NCBI GenBank assembly: GCA_964463485.1
Contig: CAYXDO010000053.1
Span: 1-64,000 of the forward strand
DNA length: 64,000 nucleotides
Direction: 5' to 3'
Source: CAYXDO01 sp964463485
GTDB lineage: Bacteria > Myxococcota > Kuafuiibacteriia > Kuafuiibacteriales > Kuafuiibacteriaceae
Below are positions 8,221 to 18,700 of this stretch, one piece after another. The position numbers and the translations under genes are program-made. The stretch's first letter is position 1; each line of letters opens with the position of its first letter. Below the pieces are notes generated by a model. That model was not told where the DNA came from, searched no databases, and saw only the letters and a list, made by a program, of their open reading frames with translations.

Positions 8221-9221
8221 GTCGCGATTGGACCGCCTCCGCCGCGCTGCTGAGTACGCTCGCCTGCGGATCGGTCGATGACTTGGGCGCCGAGGCCGAG
8301 ACACTTGCAAGTCTCGAGGTGAGATTGGCGGGTCCACCTCTGACTGTCCGAAACCTTCGCGTTGGAGTCTTGTGGGCGGCGTCCCCGATCTTCGTACCCT
8401 TCTGTCACGAGCACGGCCCGACGCCGCTCGACCCCGGACGCCAGGTGAAAGGCGTCGCCGCGGCGGGCTGCCGTGACCCCTTCGAATTCGTGCCCGAACG
8501 CTTGGGGCCCTCCGTTCTGCTCGTCCCGGGAGAGACTTCTGTGACGATCTCGTTCGAACGCCTACCCTCGCCCGAGGTCCTGGTCGGACCCCTCGAGTCC
8601 CGGATCGCCTATGGCTCCGTCGTCGTCTTCGAGGATCTCGACGGGAACGGAGACCTCGATCTCAGGCGGGGCTGCGGCTTGGGCTCGAGGGGGCCCGACT
8701 CACCTCGCGAGCGCCGTCGAGCTCAGGAACCGATCCTCGCCTCTTCCTTCACCACACTCACGGCGCCCCAAGACCGACTGGTTTACCTGGAGGGTCAGTT
8801 CGACGCCGACAGCAACTTCTACCCCGGACCCTCGAACTGTCTGGACCGGCCCCGGCCTGGATTTTCTCGGTGGCTCGTGGGCGGCCTGCTCGACGAAGGG
8901 GCAGAATGCAAGACCGAGCCCCTGGCCGAGGGCATGGACCTCCGCGTCGGCGATCCATCTGCATTCGAAAACCTGGCGTGTACTCAGTCAAGCCGCGAGA
9001 GCTTTTCGAGACCTCCACGATCCCGACTCGAAGATGTCCTCTTCGAGTGCACGGACGACGGCTCCATCGCCGTCGCCGAACCGGAGTGTGACTGTCCAGA
9101 CGTACGGGTGCTCTCTTTGCGCGGCTGTTTCGACGACGCCGCCTGCTCCAATCCCGACTGGGATCTCACGAACGACGTGCCCGAGTGGTGGCCCTGCGAA
9201 GTCGAACCGCGGCGACCCTGA
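8217..9221 (+). CDS. Hypothetical lipoprotein
   Basis: A 334-residue protein starting inside the stop of the upstream gene (ATGA). The N-terminus MSRDWTASAALLSTLACGS is a lipoprotein signal. The mature part has about a dozen cysteines, an acidic stretch resembling a calcium-binding loop (FEDLDGNGDLDL), and a C-terminal Cys-rich tail (ECDCPDV, then CFDDAACSNPDWD). I do not recognise a family. The gene after it starts two bases downstream, so it is inside a tight operon of envelope proteins between two putative barrels. A role as periplasmic partner of the downstream receptor-like protein is possible but only inferred from position. Confidence 0.65.
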   Translation: MSRDWTASAALLSTLACGSVDDLGAEAETLASLEVRLAGPPLTVRNLRVGVLWAASPIFVPFCHEHGPTPLDPGRQVKGVAAAGCRDPFEFVPERLGPSVLLVPGETSVTISFERLPSPEVLVGPLESRIAYGSVVVFEDLDGNGDLDLRRGCGLGSRGPDSPRERRRAQEPILASSFTTLTAPQDRLVYLEGQFDADSNFYPGPSNCLDRPRPGFSRWLVGGLLDEGAECKTEPLAEGMDLRVGDPSAFENLACTQSSRESFSRPPRSRLEDVLFECTDDGSIAVAEPECDCPDVRVLSLRGCFDDAACSNPDWDLTNDVPEWWPCEVEPRRP

Positions 9222-9222
9222 C

Positions 9223-9918
9223 ATGAGTTTTCAGCTCCTGGCTATGCTCGCGGCCACCTCGACCGCCAGCTCGACCGCCACCTCGAGCGCCTCCGAGCCT
9301 CTCGAGAGAGTCTCCCTCGAAGTGGAGTCCGCAGAGTCTGCTTGGTCGAGCCCTGGCTTCCGAGTCGCCACCGGCTACTCCATCGACGTGCTGTTCGGCG
9401 TGGATGACGTCCCCGACGGGGTCTTTCACGACGCCTCCCTCAGACTCGGCGCGCGCCTCGACCCCTATTGGTCCTTGTTTCTTTCCCTCGTCTACGGAGC
9501 GCGACCTGGTGTCCTCCCGATGCTCACCTACCGCGCCACAGTCGAACCCACGCTTCATCTGAGCCCGGAGATCTCGATATCACTCGGCGCCGGCCTTGGA
9601 GGCATCGTCATCTCCAACACCGGTGAGTTCACGCCCGAGCCCGACGGAGGGTTGGTCGCGAGCCTCACGATTCCGTCTGCCAAACCGTTGCTCGGAGCCT
9701 GCTCCGGCGCAGGGTTCGCCGCGACCGCGCGTATCGAGAGCGCGCTCGTCATGACCGAGCTCCTCTCGATGGGGCCTTCCGTGAGCGCGGCCGTCCAGTG
9801 GACTCGGTGCGTCCAGTCGACCTTCTCCTCCGACCTCGACACCGGTGAGTCGATCGATCTCGTGCAGCTCTGGCAGCACACTCTCGTCTCGGTAGGGTGG
9901 ACCTTCTGGTGGCGCTGA
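9223..9918 (+). CDS. Putative outer-membrane protein
   Basis: A 231-residue protein starting one base after the upstream stop. It has an N-terminal hydrophobic segment (LLAMLAATSTASS) followed by a Ser/Thr/Ala-rich linker, then alternating amphipathic strands (ATGYSIDVLFGV, LRLGARLDPYWSLFLSLVYGA, broken by turns) and ends in an aromatic residue cluster (VSVGWTFWWR), as expected for a small outer-membrane barrel. Its 3' end overlaps the putative start of the TonB-dependent-receptor-like gene by 22 bases. No family name can be given. Confidence 0.6.
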   Translation: MSFQLLAMLAATSTASSTATSSASEPLERVSLEVESAESAWSSPGFRVATGYSIDVLFGVDDVPDGVFHDASLRLGARLDPYWSLFLSLVYGARPGVLPMLTYRATVEPTLHLSPEISISLGAGLGGIVISNTGEFTPEPDGGLVASLTIPSAKPLLGACSGAGFAATARIESALVMTELLSMGPSVSAAVQWTRCVQSTFSSDLDTGESIDLVQLWQHTLVSVGWTFWWR

Positions 9919-12179
9919 CTTTCATCGCGGCGCTCGCGCTCACTTCACCCGTGGCCACGTCGACCGAGGCTCCCGCGGCCTCGACGAGCTCGGCGGCGTG
10001 GACTGAGCCGGATTTGGCCGCGACCGGCACGGGCTCTGTCGCGCTCGCCGATGGGTTGCTCGAGGGGCGAGCGCTCGAGCGCGGTACCCATCGGCCGATC
10101 GCGTTTGCCGAGGTCCACTTCGGCGGGGCAGTGACTTCCACCGAGTTGGCCGGCGAGGATGGGCGATTCCGGATGTCCGCCACGGGGACCATCAGCATCG
10201 AGATTTCGGCGCTGGGCTACGAGCCCTTTCGACAGGTCGAAGTCATCCCTGGCGGTACCCGGCTGGAGGTCGCGTACCTGCTCGTCGCGACTCGACGAAA
10301 CCCATACGAGGTGATCGTTCGAGGAACCAAGGACAGAACGGAAGTCTCCCGTACGCGCCTACGTGGCCGAGATCTCACTCAAATCCCCGGTACCTTCGGA
10401 GACCCGTTTCGCGTCATCTCGACTCTGCCAGGCGTGTCCCAATTGATGTCGTTGCTGCCCTTTCCGATCGTGCGAGGGTCGAGCCCGGGCAACACCGGAT
10501 TTCTGATTGACGGAGTTCGGGTGCCGCTGTTGTTCCACCTCCTCGCCGGGCCTTCGGTGATTCATCCGGAGATCATCGACGAGGTCGAGTTCTATCCAGG
10601 TTCCTTTCCCGTCGAGTTCGGAGGGTACACCGGAGGGATCGTGAACGGTCGGACCCGTTCGGCGGTCCCTGGAGAGAAGAAGATCGACGTCGACGCCAAC
10701 TTCTTTCAGGCCGGCGGTCTCTATCGCGACGCGTTCCTTGGAGGGACCGCGACTTTTGCCGCCCGCTATGGGTATCCTGGGTTGTTTCTCAGTCTCGCGA
10801 GCCCGCGAGTTTCGCTGAATTACTTCGACTACCAGGCACGACTCGACTTCGGTCAGAGTCGCACGGGTACGGTCGCGTTCCGACGCTCGTCGAGTTTGTT
10901 CCTGTTCGGGGGGTACGACGGTTTGGATACGATTCCCACCGGGCTTCCGGACGACGCGCCCCTCGAGCCTACGCTGCGGTTTCAATTCCACCGAGTCGAC
11001 CTACGTCACCGATACGGAACGCCGACTCTGCGCGGAGAGCACCAACTCGTCTTGGGCTTCGATGACTCCCTGGCGCGAGATCAGGCGACGATTCGGAGCT
11101 ACAGCGGCGAGCTTCGTTCGCGGCTCCGCATCGCCCCATCCGAAGCCGTGGAGCTCGGTCTCGGAATCGACGGGCTCGTCAAGCGCGCCGCCTTCGAGAC
11201 TGGGGCTGAGGGCGCCGCCGATATCGAGGCGCTGCTCGGGCTCGACCAAGAGCCGACTGACTTGCTCTTCGTCGGCGGAGCGCTCGCCGAGCTCGTGCTC
11301 CGTCCTTCCGACGATTGGGTGGTGCGACCGGGCGCGAGGGTCGACATCTACTCGGACACCCGGGTCGCCCACGCCGGAGTCGACCCGCGCGTGACCGCGA
11401 GGTACCGGGCCGCCGCCCAGTCCGACCTCTGGCTCGAGGCTGGACTCGGCCTCTATCACCAGCCTCCCAGGTTCACGATCCCCATTCCTGGCCTCGACCA
11501 GCTCGCCTTCGAACGAGGCCTGCTCGAAGCAACTCAGGCGAGCCTGGGCCTATCGGCGAAGCTTGGCCCGATCGGCTTGGAGGTCGACGGGTATTTCAAT
11601 TGGATGGATCCGATTCTCTACGACTTGTCCGTCAATCCGACCGACGTGACCCAGCCGGAGCCGGTCGCGCCGCCGGGCCAAGCGCCGCCCACACCCCCGA
11701 GGGACACGACCGGGCTCGACGATCGGCTCGGTGAGTTGCTCGTTCCGGCCACCGGTCGCGCCTACGGCCTCGAAGTCTTGATTCGGCGCGAGTCCGCCAC
11801 CGGAGTCTCCGGTTGGATCGCGTACACACTCTCGAGGAGCGAGCGACTTCGCGAGGAAGGGTGGGTCAGCTTCGACTTCGACCGGACGCACATCTTGAAC
11901 GCGGTCTTGAGTATCCCCCTGGCGCGACGGTGGCAGCTTGGGCTCCGCGCGCAGGTTCTCTCGGGTCGGCCGCTCACCACGACGGGTGGGCTCTCGAGAG
12001 TGAGAACAGACCCATTCGTGCGATTCGACCTGAGGGTTGACAAGACCGTCGTGTTCAACGACTGGCTGCTCGACTTCTACGCCGACATCACCAACGTCGT
12101 GCTCGCGGCGGAAGAGCTCACCGCGGAGCAGAAGCTGCCCTATGTCCTGCCCACCCTTGGCTTTCGCGCCCTGCTCTGA
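9897..12179 (+). CDS. TonB-dependent-receptor-like outer-membrane protein with carboxypeptidase-regulatory-like domain
   Basis: A 760-residue protein starting at GTG 9897 (a GTG at 9909 is also possible), overlapping the previous gene. Residues 1-20 form a signal peptide. Residues 52-130 are a carboxypeptidase-regulatory-like domain (GLLEGRALERGTHRPIAFAE, then GYEPFRQVEV). A plug domain follows at about 135-250, with DPFRVISTLPGV, GFLIDGVRVP and the YPGSFPVEFGGYTGGI signature. The rest is a barrel with alternating strands. At 760 residues it is compact for this family. Such proteins import ligands across the outer membrane with TonB energy or, in the Oar type, act in surface functions. Substrate unknown; the neighbours are lipoproteins and small barrels of the same cluster. 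Confidence 0.8.
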   Translation: MDLLVALTFIAALALTSPVATSTEAPAASTSSAAWTEPDLAATGTGSVALADGLLEGRALERGTHRPIAFAEVHFGGAVTSTELAGEDGRFRMSATGTISIEISALGYEPFRQVEVIPGGTRLEVAYLLVATRRNPYEVIVRGTKDRTEVSRTRLRGRDLTQIPGTFGDPFRVISTLPGVSQLMSLLPFPIVRGSSPGNTGFLIDGVRVPLLFHLLAGPSVIHPEIIDEVEFYPGSFPVEFGGYTGGIVNGRTRSAVPGEKKIDVDANFFQAGGLYRDAFLGGTATFAARYGYPGLFLSLASPRVSLNYFDYQARLDFGQSRTGTVAFRRSSSLFLFGGYDGLDTIPTGLPDDAPLEPTLRFQFHRVDLRHRYGTPTLRGEHQLVLGFDDSLARDQATIRSYSGELRSRLRIAPSEAVELGLGIDGLVKRAAFETGAEGAADIEALLGLDQEPTDLLFVGGALAELVLRPSDDWVVRPGARVDIYSDTRVAHAGVDPRVTARYRAAAQSDLWLEAGLGLYHQPPRFTIPIPGLDQLAFERGLLEATQASLGLSAKLGPIGLEVDGYFNWMDPILYDLSVNPTDVTQPEPVAPPGQAPPTPPRDTTGLDDRLGELLVPATGRAYGLEVLIRRESATGVSGWIAYTLSRSERLREEGWVSFDFDRTHILNAVLSIPLARRWQLGLRAQVLSGRPLTTTGGLSRVRTDPFVRFDLRVDKTVVFNDWLLDFYADITNVVLAAEELTAEQKLPYVLPTLGFRALL

Positions 12180-12308
12180 GTTTGGCGCCGACCGAAGAGA
12201 TGGAGAGCTCGACGATTTCCCGTGCGTGCTCGCGCTGTGCTCGCGCTCTTGACGCAGCAGTGTTGGACTACTCTGTTCGTCGGGCCAGTTCGAGAGTATC
12301 GTTCCGGC

Positions 12309-13805
12309 GTGACCGTGAGGCGAGTCGGCGGCGTGGCGGCAGTGGTGTTTGCCGCTGCATGCTCCGAGGCCCAGCCGGTGCGAACGTGGGCGCTGGCGGG
12401 CGACGAGCTTGGTGCGCTCGTGGTTCTTCGAGGCACGCGCGGCGCGATCCTCGCCGGACCCTTCTCCCCAGACGCTCCCGGTCCCGTGCGGCTCGAGGCA
12501 GAAGCAGGCGAACGAGTTTTCAGCGTGAGTATCTCGATTTCGGACCTGGAGTCGGCTAGGCCGCCGGTGATCCTCTCTCGATTCGACGGCCTGCGCATGG
12601 ACTTCGAGGGTGAGGCCTGCCCGGAGGGGAGGGTCCGAGCTCGCGCGCTGCGACTTCCGCTTCCCGCGACCGCTCGTGTCAGCGAGCTCCTGGATGCTGG
12701 CTTCGTCGCGCGTCCGGACTACCAGGAAGTGTTGCGAAGCGCCGGGCTGACTCTCGAGCTCCCCGTCGACGAAGCACGATTTCCCGCACCAGTTGCGTTG
12801 ACGGAATCGCTCGACGTGCCCGACCAGCCCAGCTCGGTCGCGGGGCCTCGTGAGTTTCCGTACTTTCCCGCGACCGCTGCTGTGAGTCACGGCGACCAAC
12901 TCGTGGTGATGCAGCCGGGGTCTCTCTCGATCGTCCGCGAAGGCTCTATCGTCGATACCTTACCCATTCGACCGAGCGGAGCTCGGTTCACCGCGATCGC
13001 GCCAAGTGGTCCCGGGCTCTGGGTAACTCTGGCAGCGGAGCTGGGCACGGATTTTCAGAGTGAGCTCCTGAAAGTCGAGCTTCGGCCGGAGGGATTTGGG
13101 TCTGTGGAGACGGCGACGCGGACCCTCGGCTATTTCTCGGACGTGACCGTGGACTCGCTCGGGCGGACCATCGTGGCCGTCGCGACCAAAACCTCGGGCC
13201 GTATCCTCCTCTTGGATTCGGGAGCGGTGGCGGTCGCCGAAGCGCCCGAGCGACCCAATCGGCTTCTCTCACTCTCGAGCCCCACCGTGCCCTACCTCGT
13301 CGCCGGCGAGGGGGGCGGGTTGCTCGAAGGGACTCGTCAGAATGGGTTGGTGCCGCGCGAGTACCCGCAAGCGCTGTCCGGGATCCGCGCGCTCGCTGCC
13401 ACGGCGGACGCTCGACGCGTTTGGACGGCCTCTCACGTCGGCGGCATGACCGCCGAGCAGGCGGACGGCGGCCTATTCTTTGGATCGGAGCTCCTCGTAC
13501 TCTCCGACGAAGCTCGGTGTGCCACTCAGGACTCGTGCGGCCGTGCTTCCTTGGGCGGGAACAAGCTTCAGGACGTCCTCCTTTTGCCCACGAAGAATGG
13601 TCGCGAAGAGCTCGGCGTGCTGGTTGCGGAGTGCTCCTCGCTCGGAATCGTCGACCCCGAGACGAAGCTCGTTTCCTTCGGAGCCACAGCTGACTTCGGC
13701 CCGGAGACCGGCAGAGGACTGCCTCGGCTCGCGCTCGGGGACGACGGGACGCTCTTCGTGGTCCGCGCCGGCGTTGTGAGTCGCGCTCTCCTCGACTCCG
13801 AATGA
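12309..13805 (+). CDS. Hypothetical lipoprotein, probably propeller-like
   Basis: A 498-residue protein. GTG at 12309 is preferred because it gives a standard lipoprotein signal (RRVGGVAAVVFAAAC); the open frame extends upstream to 12222 without a better signal. The mature chain has repeated short segments of the type seen in beta-propellers (GDQLVVMQPGSLSIV, DVTVDSLGRTIVAVAT, RRVWTASHVGG), but no repeat is sharp enough for a family call. Last gene of the surface cluster. The next gene is convergent (SulP), separated by 82 bases that contain an A-run near 13854-13861. Confidence 0.6.
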   Translation: MTVRRVGGVAAVVFAAACSEAQPVRTWALAGDELGALVVLRGTRGAILAGPFSPDAPGPVRLEAEAGERVFSVSISISDLESARPPVILSRFDGLRMDFEGEACPEGRVRARALRLPLPATARVSELLDAGFVARPDYQEVLRSAGLTLELPVDEARFPAPVALTESLDVPDQPSSVAGPREFPYFPATAAVSHGDQLVVMQPGSLSIVREGSIVDTLPIRPSGARFTAIAPSGPGLWVTLAAELGTDFQSELLKVELRPEGFGSVETATRTLGYFSDVTVDSLGRTIVAVATKTSGRILLLDSGAVAVAEAPERPNRLLSLSSPTVPYLVAGEGGGLLEGTRQNGLVPREYPQALSGIRALAATADARRVWTASHVGGMTAEQADGGLFFGSELLVLSDEARCATQDSCGRASLGGNKLQDVLLLPTKNGREELGVLVAECSSLGIVDPETKLVSFGATADFGPETGRGLPRLALGDDGTLFVVRAGVVSRALLDSE

Positions 13806-13887
13806 CTCGAACCGGCATGCCGATCGATGCCCCTCGCTGATTTCTTCCGGCCAGAAAAAAAACTGAAGCTCGTGCGTCGAAGTGCGA

Positions 13888-15618
13888 TCAACTCTTGGTC
13901 CGACCCAGAAGGCGCTGTGCGTGGCGTACGGCCAGCGCAGTGCTCGTCTCGCGCACCGGCTGCTCCACGAATACGTGGTCGGAGTGAATCAGAGCGACCA
14001 AACCGGTCTTCTCGAAGACGGTCTCGAGCTCGGCCCTTACGCCGCACAGCAACACATGCACGCCCCTGCCATGCATGCGCCGAACGAAGTGGTCCAACAT
14101 GTGAGTTCCTACGGCGTCTGGGTTGCGTACTCTCTTCACCCGCAGCACCAGGATCTTCACCTTTCCGTCCAGCCTCGACTCGATCATGTCCAGGTGACTC
14201 TCGAGCGCCGGTCCGGCCGCGAAGAACATCTCTCCCTCGAGGCCGAAAATCAGCATCTCCGGATCGGGCTCATCTGCCGCAAAACGTTCGTGAACGTGTC
14301 CGTCCTCTCCGAGCACGAACTCGGTCAGCAACATGCGCCCGGTTCGCGGGACCGCCAGCGCGAACGACAGCAGCACGCCGATGATGATGCAGAACTCGAT
14401 CGACACGAACACAGCGGAGAACGCCGTCGCCACGATGATGATGGCGTCGAAGCGCGTGGCCTTGATGCTGTAGGCGAGCGCTTCCTTGTCGACCATGCGC
14501 CAAGCGGTCACGATCAACAACCCGGCCAGCGCTGACTTCGGGATGAACCGGGCCCAGGGTGCAAAGACCAGCATGATGATGGCGACGGCCGCCGCGGACC
14601 AAACCCCTGACCACTGAGTTCGAGCGCCGGCTTGCTGGTTGATCGCCGATCGAGTGAGTGAGCCGCTGCCCGGAATACATTGGAAGAAGCTCCCGCCGAA
14701 GTTGGCGAGGCCCTCCGAAAGACATTGCTGATTGAGATCGAGTCGCTGTCCGGTTCGATTGGCGATCCCTTTCGCCATCGCGAGCGCCTCGAGCAATCCG
14801 AGGAGCGCGATGGCGAAGGCGCTGTATGAAAGCTCCTGCACACGACCCCAAGAGATTTCGGGTGCCCTGAAGCCGGGCAGGGATCCCGGGATCACGCCGA
14901 CTACCTGGACACCCAGCTCGTCGAGCTCGAAGAATGCAGTCAGCCAAGCCATGAAAGCTACGACGGCGAGGAGCTCGGGGAAGAGCGGAGCCTTCAGTCG
15001 ATCCTTCGCCAGGCGAAGGACGACGACGAGCGCGATGCTTGCCAACCCGACAGCGAGAGTAGGGACGTGAATCGGAGCGTCGCTGGCGAGCGTTCGCCAA
15101 AGGCGAACGATGAAGTGGTCGGAAGGACTTCCGACCGCCTTGCGACCCAGAAGATTCTTGAGCTGATCGAGCACCAGGAGGGTCCCGGCGCCCGCCGTGA
15201 AGCCGACGACGACGCTGTGACTGATGAGTCGCGTCAGGTCGCCCAGCTTGAGCAACGATATCCCCAGCTGGATCGCGCCGATCAAGAACCCGAGGAGCAC
15301 GACCATCTCCAACTTCTGATCGGCCGCGATCATCGCAGTGGCGCTGAGGATCGCGATGCTCGTGGCGTTGGTGGGCCCGTTGATGAGTTGCCTGCTCGAG
15401 TCGAAGATTGCGCCGATCGCGGTCATGACTATGGCGGTATAGAGGCCGTAGACGGGGTCGACCCCGGCGGCCAGCCCGTAGGCCATGGCTTGCGGAACGG
15501 CGACGGCCGCCACGGTGAGGCCCGCGATGAAGTCCGCGCGGCAGTCGACCCAACCGTATCGCCGGAGCGAATCCAGCGCAGGCACGTACCGCCACAAGCC
15601 TGTCGCGACGGGGCTCAC
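13888..15618 (-). CDS. SulP-family anion transporter with C-terminal STAS domain
   Basis: A 576-residue inner-membrane transporter. The start is a GTG with GAGG nine bases upstream. The SulP signature lies near the N-terminus (DFIAGLTVAAVAVPQAMAYG and GLYTAIVMTAIGAIF), followed by many hydrophobic helices. The C-terminal 120 residues are a STAS domain (LIFGLEGEMFFAAGP, ILVLRVKRVRNPDAVG, GVHVLLCGV). The STAS position usually held by a phosphorylatable Ser or Asp reads NPDAVGTHML here. SulP proteins move sulfate, bicarbonate or other anions; the substrate cannot be assigned. It is divergent from the macroglobulin-like gene, with a 140-base shared upstream region. Confidence 0.9.
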   Translation of the reverse strand: MSPVATGLWRYVPALDSLRRYGWVDCRADFIAGLTVAAVAVPQAMAYGLAAGVDPVYGLYTAIVMTAIGAIFDSSRQLINGPTNATSIAILSATAMIAADQKLEMVVLLGFLIGAIQLGISLLKLGDLTRLISHSVVVGFTAGAGTLLVLDQLKNLLGRKAVGSPSDHFIVRLWRTLASDAPIHVPTLAVGLASIALVVVLRLAKDRLKAPLFPELLAVVAFMAWLTAFFELDELGVQVVGVIPGSLPGFRAPEISWGRVQELSYSAFAIALLGLLEALAMAKGIANRTGQRLDLNQQCLSEGLANFGGSFFQCIPGSGSLTRSAINQQAGARTQWSGVWSAAAVAIIMLVFAPWARFIPKSALAGLLIVTAWRMVDKEALAYSIKATRFDAIIIVATAFSAVFVSIEFCIIIGVLLSFALAVPRTGRMLLTEFVLGEDGHVHERFAADEPDPEMLIFGLEGEMFFAAGPALESHLDMIESRLDGKVKILVLRVKRVRNPDAVGTHMLDHFVRRMHGRGVHVLLCGVRAELETVFEKTGLVALIHSDHVFVEQPVRETSTALAVRHAQRLLGRTKS

Positions 15619-15758
15619 GATGAAGAGCCTCGGTCTTTGAATGTCGCGGTCAACTTCGCGAACGCTTAGAGGAACGTGGCGCCCAGGTCGAGCCTTCTGT
15701 TGACCCCGGACGCAAGCGAGGCCTTGATTCGCGGCCCTGGCGAGCGTAGGCCATCGGA

Positions 15759-18700
15759 ATGCCCAGGACCGTGTCGAAGAAGCTCTTCACGCTCGAATTT
15801 CCGGACACTCCGAGCCGAGGGGAGGCGCCGGGCGGCCTCGACGGGTGGCGCATCGGAGAAGCGTTTGCGTTCTCCGACACGGAGGTTCTGTTCCTCGGTG
15901 GTTCACCGCGCACCGAGCTCGAGCCGCGTCGTCCCGGACCCGGCGTCGTCGCGCCACCAAACACTCCGCCGCTGTCCGGACCGGTGATCGCGTCGAAACG
16001 CGAGCTTCACTTTCCGAAGCTCGCGTCGGTCTTCACCGACAAAGAGCTCTACCGAGAGGGCAAGGACACGGTTCGAATCGTGAGCTTCGTGCCGAGTCGG
16101 GCTCGCACGACGGTCAAGGCGTCCCTCGCGCTGTTCGGCTCGCCGCTCGCCGATCTGGATGTCTCGCTCGACGACATGGGGATCGGCGTGTTTGAATTTC
16201 CGGAGCCGCCGGCGGGTGAGTACGAGGTGAGGCTGCTCGCATCGAGCGCCCGCTTCACCGTCGCCGAGTACAAGCTCGCGCCGCTCACCGCTCGCTTCGA
16301 CGGAATTACTTTGGGCGCCAAGGATCTTCTGGAGTTTTCGGCCATCCTCGAGACCTATGGAGTGCCGTTCGTTGGAGACGTCTCGGTGCGCTTGATGGAC
16401 GGCGCGCACTGGCCCGCGCGAGAGCTTCAGAAGATCCAACTCTCCGCGGGGGCGTCGGATCAGGGTCGGATCTCCGGCCGACTGACCTTGGTGGGTCAGG
16501 GCCCCTTCTCTCTGGACGTCGTGGCCAAAGCCGACGCCGCCAAGACCGCAACGCTGCCCGTACCGGGATCTCGCGCGTCCGAGCGTGCGCCGCTGGAGCT
16601 CGATACGTGGGGTCGCAAGTCCAACGCGCGACTGATGCCGTTCGAAGGCTCCCACGAGCTTCGAGGCTTCTTCGTCGCTTCGGAGCCCAACCCAGAATCG
16701 ATCGCTCCGCTCTCCGTGCCATCCGTGGATCGAGATCGAATTACGATCCGTCTGGATGTGCGAGCTTCCGCGTACCGCATCGTAGCTATCGATCTCGAGA
16801 CGCAGGCCGTGAGTGAGACCTTCGGCGCTCGAACGGAGCCCGGCGCGACGGTAGAGCTCGCGCACGGGGGAGCGGCCACGCTGGTGTTGGCCGGAGTCAG
16901 CTACCTCGGCCACGCTTTCGAGGGACGTGCCGTGTTTCTGCGCCCGACTGCGCCGGCGCTTGACTTGAAAGACTTCGAGGCATCCGAGCCTCTTTCCCTC
17001 GACGCGCCGGCGAAAGCGGAGCCTGGGGCGACGGTCACTCTGCGGGCGCGCGGTCCGGAGGGCGCCAGTGCGTTCGTCTTGGTGAAGGACGAGCGGCTCC
17101 AAGTGACCGACACGCCGGTGAGTGCCACCGCGGCGAGCTTGCGGCGTCAGGTCGAGGTAGGCCTCGGCGTTCTTTCCGATCACGAAGTCAGGACGACGCT
17201 CGCCGAGTTGTCTCCGCGACCGCCTCCTCCGCCGGTCTTCGCGGCGATGGGAGGCGCCTTTCCCGAGATGGCAATGCCGGCGATGGCCGTCTCCCGCAGC
17301 TCCGGAGTCGTGCGCGACAAGTCCGCGCGACCGCCCCCGGCGCCGGCTGCCGCGCCCGAGGCGCTCTCGAAGGGCGCTGACGAGAAGCCCGAAAGCGCTC
17401 CGCGCACCGACTTTCCAGAGGTCGTGCTCGCGAGAGTCGTGAAATTCGATGCGAACGGCCGATTCGAGGAGTCCTTCAAGCTCGGTCAGGCCATGGGTTC
17501 GATGAAGATCGAGGTCTTCTGTGTGTCGGGCCTCGACTGGCACTTCGCGGACCGCACGCTCCTGGTGACCAAGCCCGTGTTCGGAGAGCTCGTGCTTCCG
17601 AAATTCGTGGCCGCCGGTGACTTCGCCGAAGGTCGACTCTACGTAAACGTCGCCGAGGGAGTCGCCAAAGTCACTGTCGCTCGCGATGGCTCGCCGGTGT
17701 CACTCCTTTCGGGTGAGTCGGAAGGCCCGATCATCGAGCTGTCAGCGCCGGGCGCCACCGTCTCGTTTGCGGCCAAGAGGGGTGAGTATGTCGCAAAGGT
17801 GGAGAGCGGAGCGAGCTCCGACCAATCGCGCGGTCGCGTCGACGAGCCAGGAAAGCTGGTGTGGCTGCAGAAGGCGATCCGGATGCTGCAGGTGGGTGAG
17901 CTCCTCGAACGCACCGGACCAACCGACCTCGCGCTCCAAGTGCTGCCGAGCCTCGACGAGGTCTTCGAAGGAATGGTGGGAGGGTTGAGAGGCTACGAGC
18001 ACGCCTGCTGCGAGCAGACCAGCGCGGTGCTGCTGGCGGCCGCTGCGGCCTATCTCACGAGCAAAACCGAAGACGACAAGAGGAAAGCCTCGAATCACAT
18101 CCGAGCGTGTGTGGCGCGCGAAAAATCGATGCACCTGCCGGGTCGCGGCTTCAAGGGCTGGCCGAACTACCCAGACGAGGTCTTCGTATATTCTCCGGGG
18201 GCCACCTTGAACCTGCTCCAGGTCGAAATGCTCCAGGCTCACTCGCTCGATCCAGAGCTGGGTAAGGCCGTCGCCGAGTGCCTGGACATGGCGAGGGACG
18301 CCGCGCGTGCGCACCGCATCGAGACGGCGCCCGCGGCGCCCAAGAGCGCCCGCGAGGCTTACGGGCGCTTCAGCAAGTTCGTCGAAGACCGCCAGCGCAT
18401 GGCAGAGTTCATTCGGGAACGTGTCGAGCCCTGGGAGAAGGAGATGAAAGCGATCCTGAAGTTCGAGCTCCCAGGGTTCAGCACCGAGACCTATCATCGA
18501 ACTCCCGCGATGATCCGCGCGGAGACCGCGTTCGGCGCCGCCGCTCTCATCGAGAGCGGTGGAGACCTGCAGGCCCGCGGCCTCGAGCTCGCCAACACCG
18601 TGCTCGGGGCGATTCGTGAGAACGGATCGATGTACTCGACCCTAGACTCGGTCGCAGCGATGACTCTGCTTACCGCGTTGGGTAAGGCTCGTATCACCGC

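Noticed and set aside
12249..12274. TTGACG followed by TACTCT as a promoter
   Set aside because: Spacing between the boxes is about 14 bases, too short for a standard sigma-70 promoter.
13854..13861. A-run near a GC-rich stretch as a possible terminator between convergent genes
   Set aside because: I could not find a stem immediately before it on either strand.
16070..16080. GGTTCGAATC as a tRNA T-loop
   Set aside because: It lies inside the macroglobulin-like coding sequence and no cloverleaf forms around it.
15903..17543. Minus-strand open frame of 546 codons
   Set aside because: Antisense to the alpha-2-macroglobulin-like gene with no domain signal.
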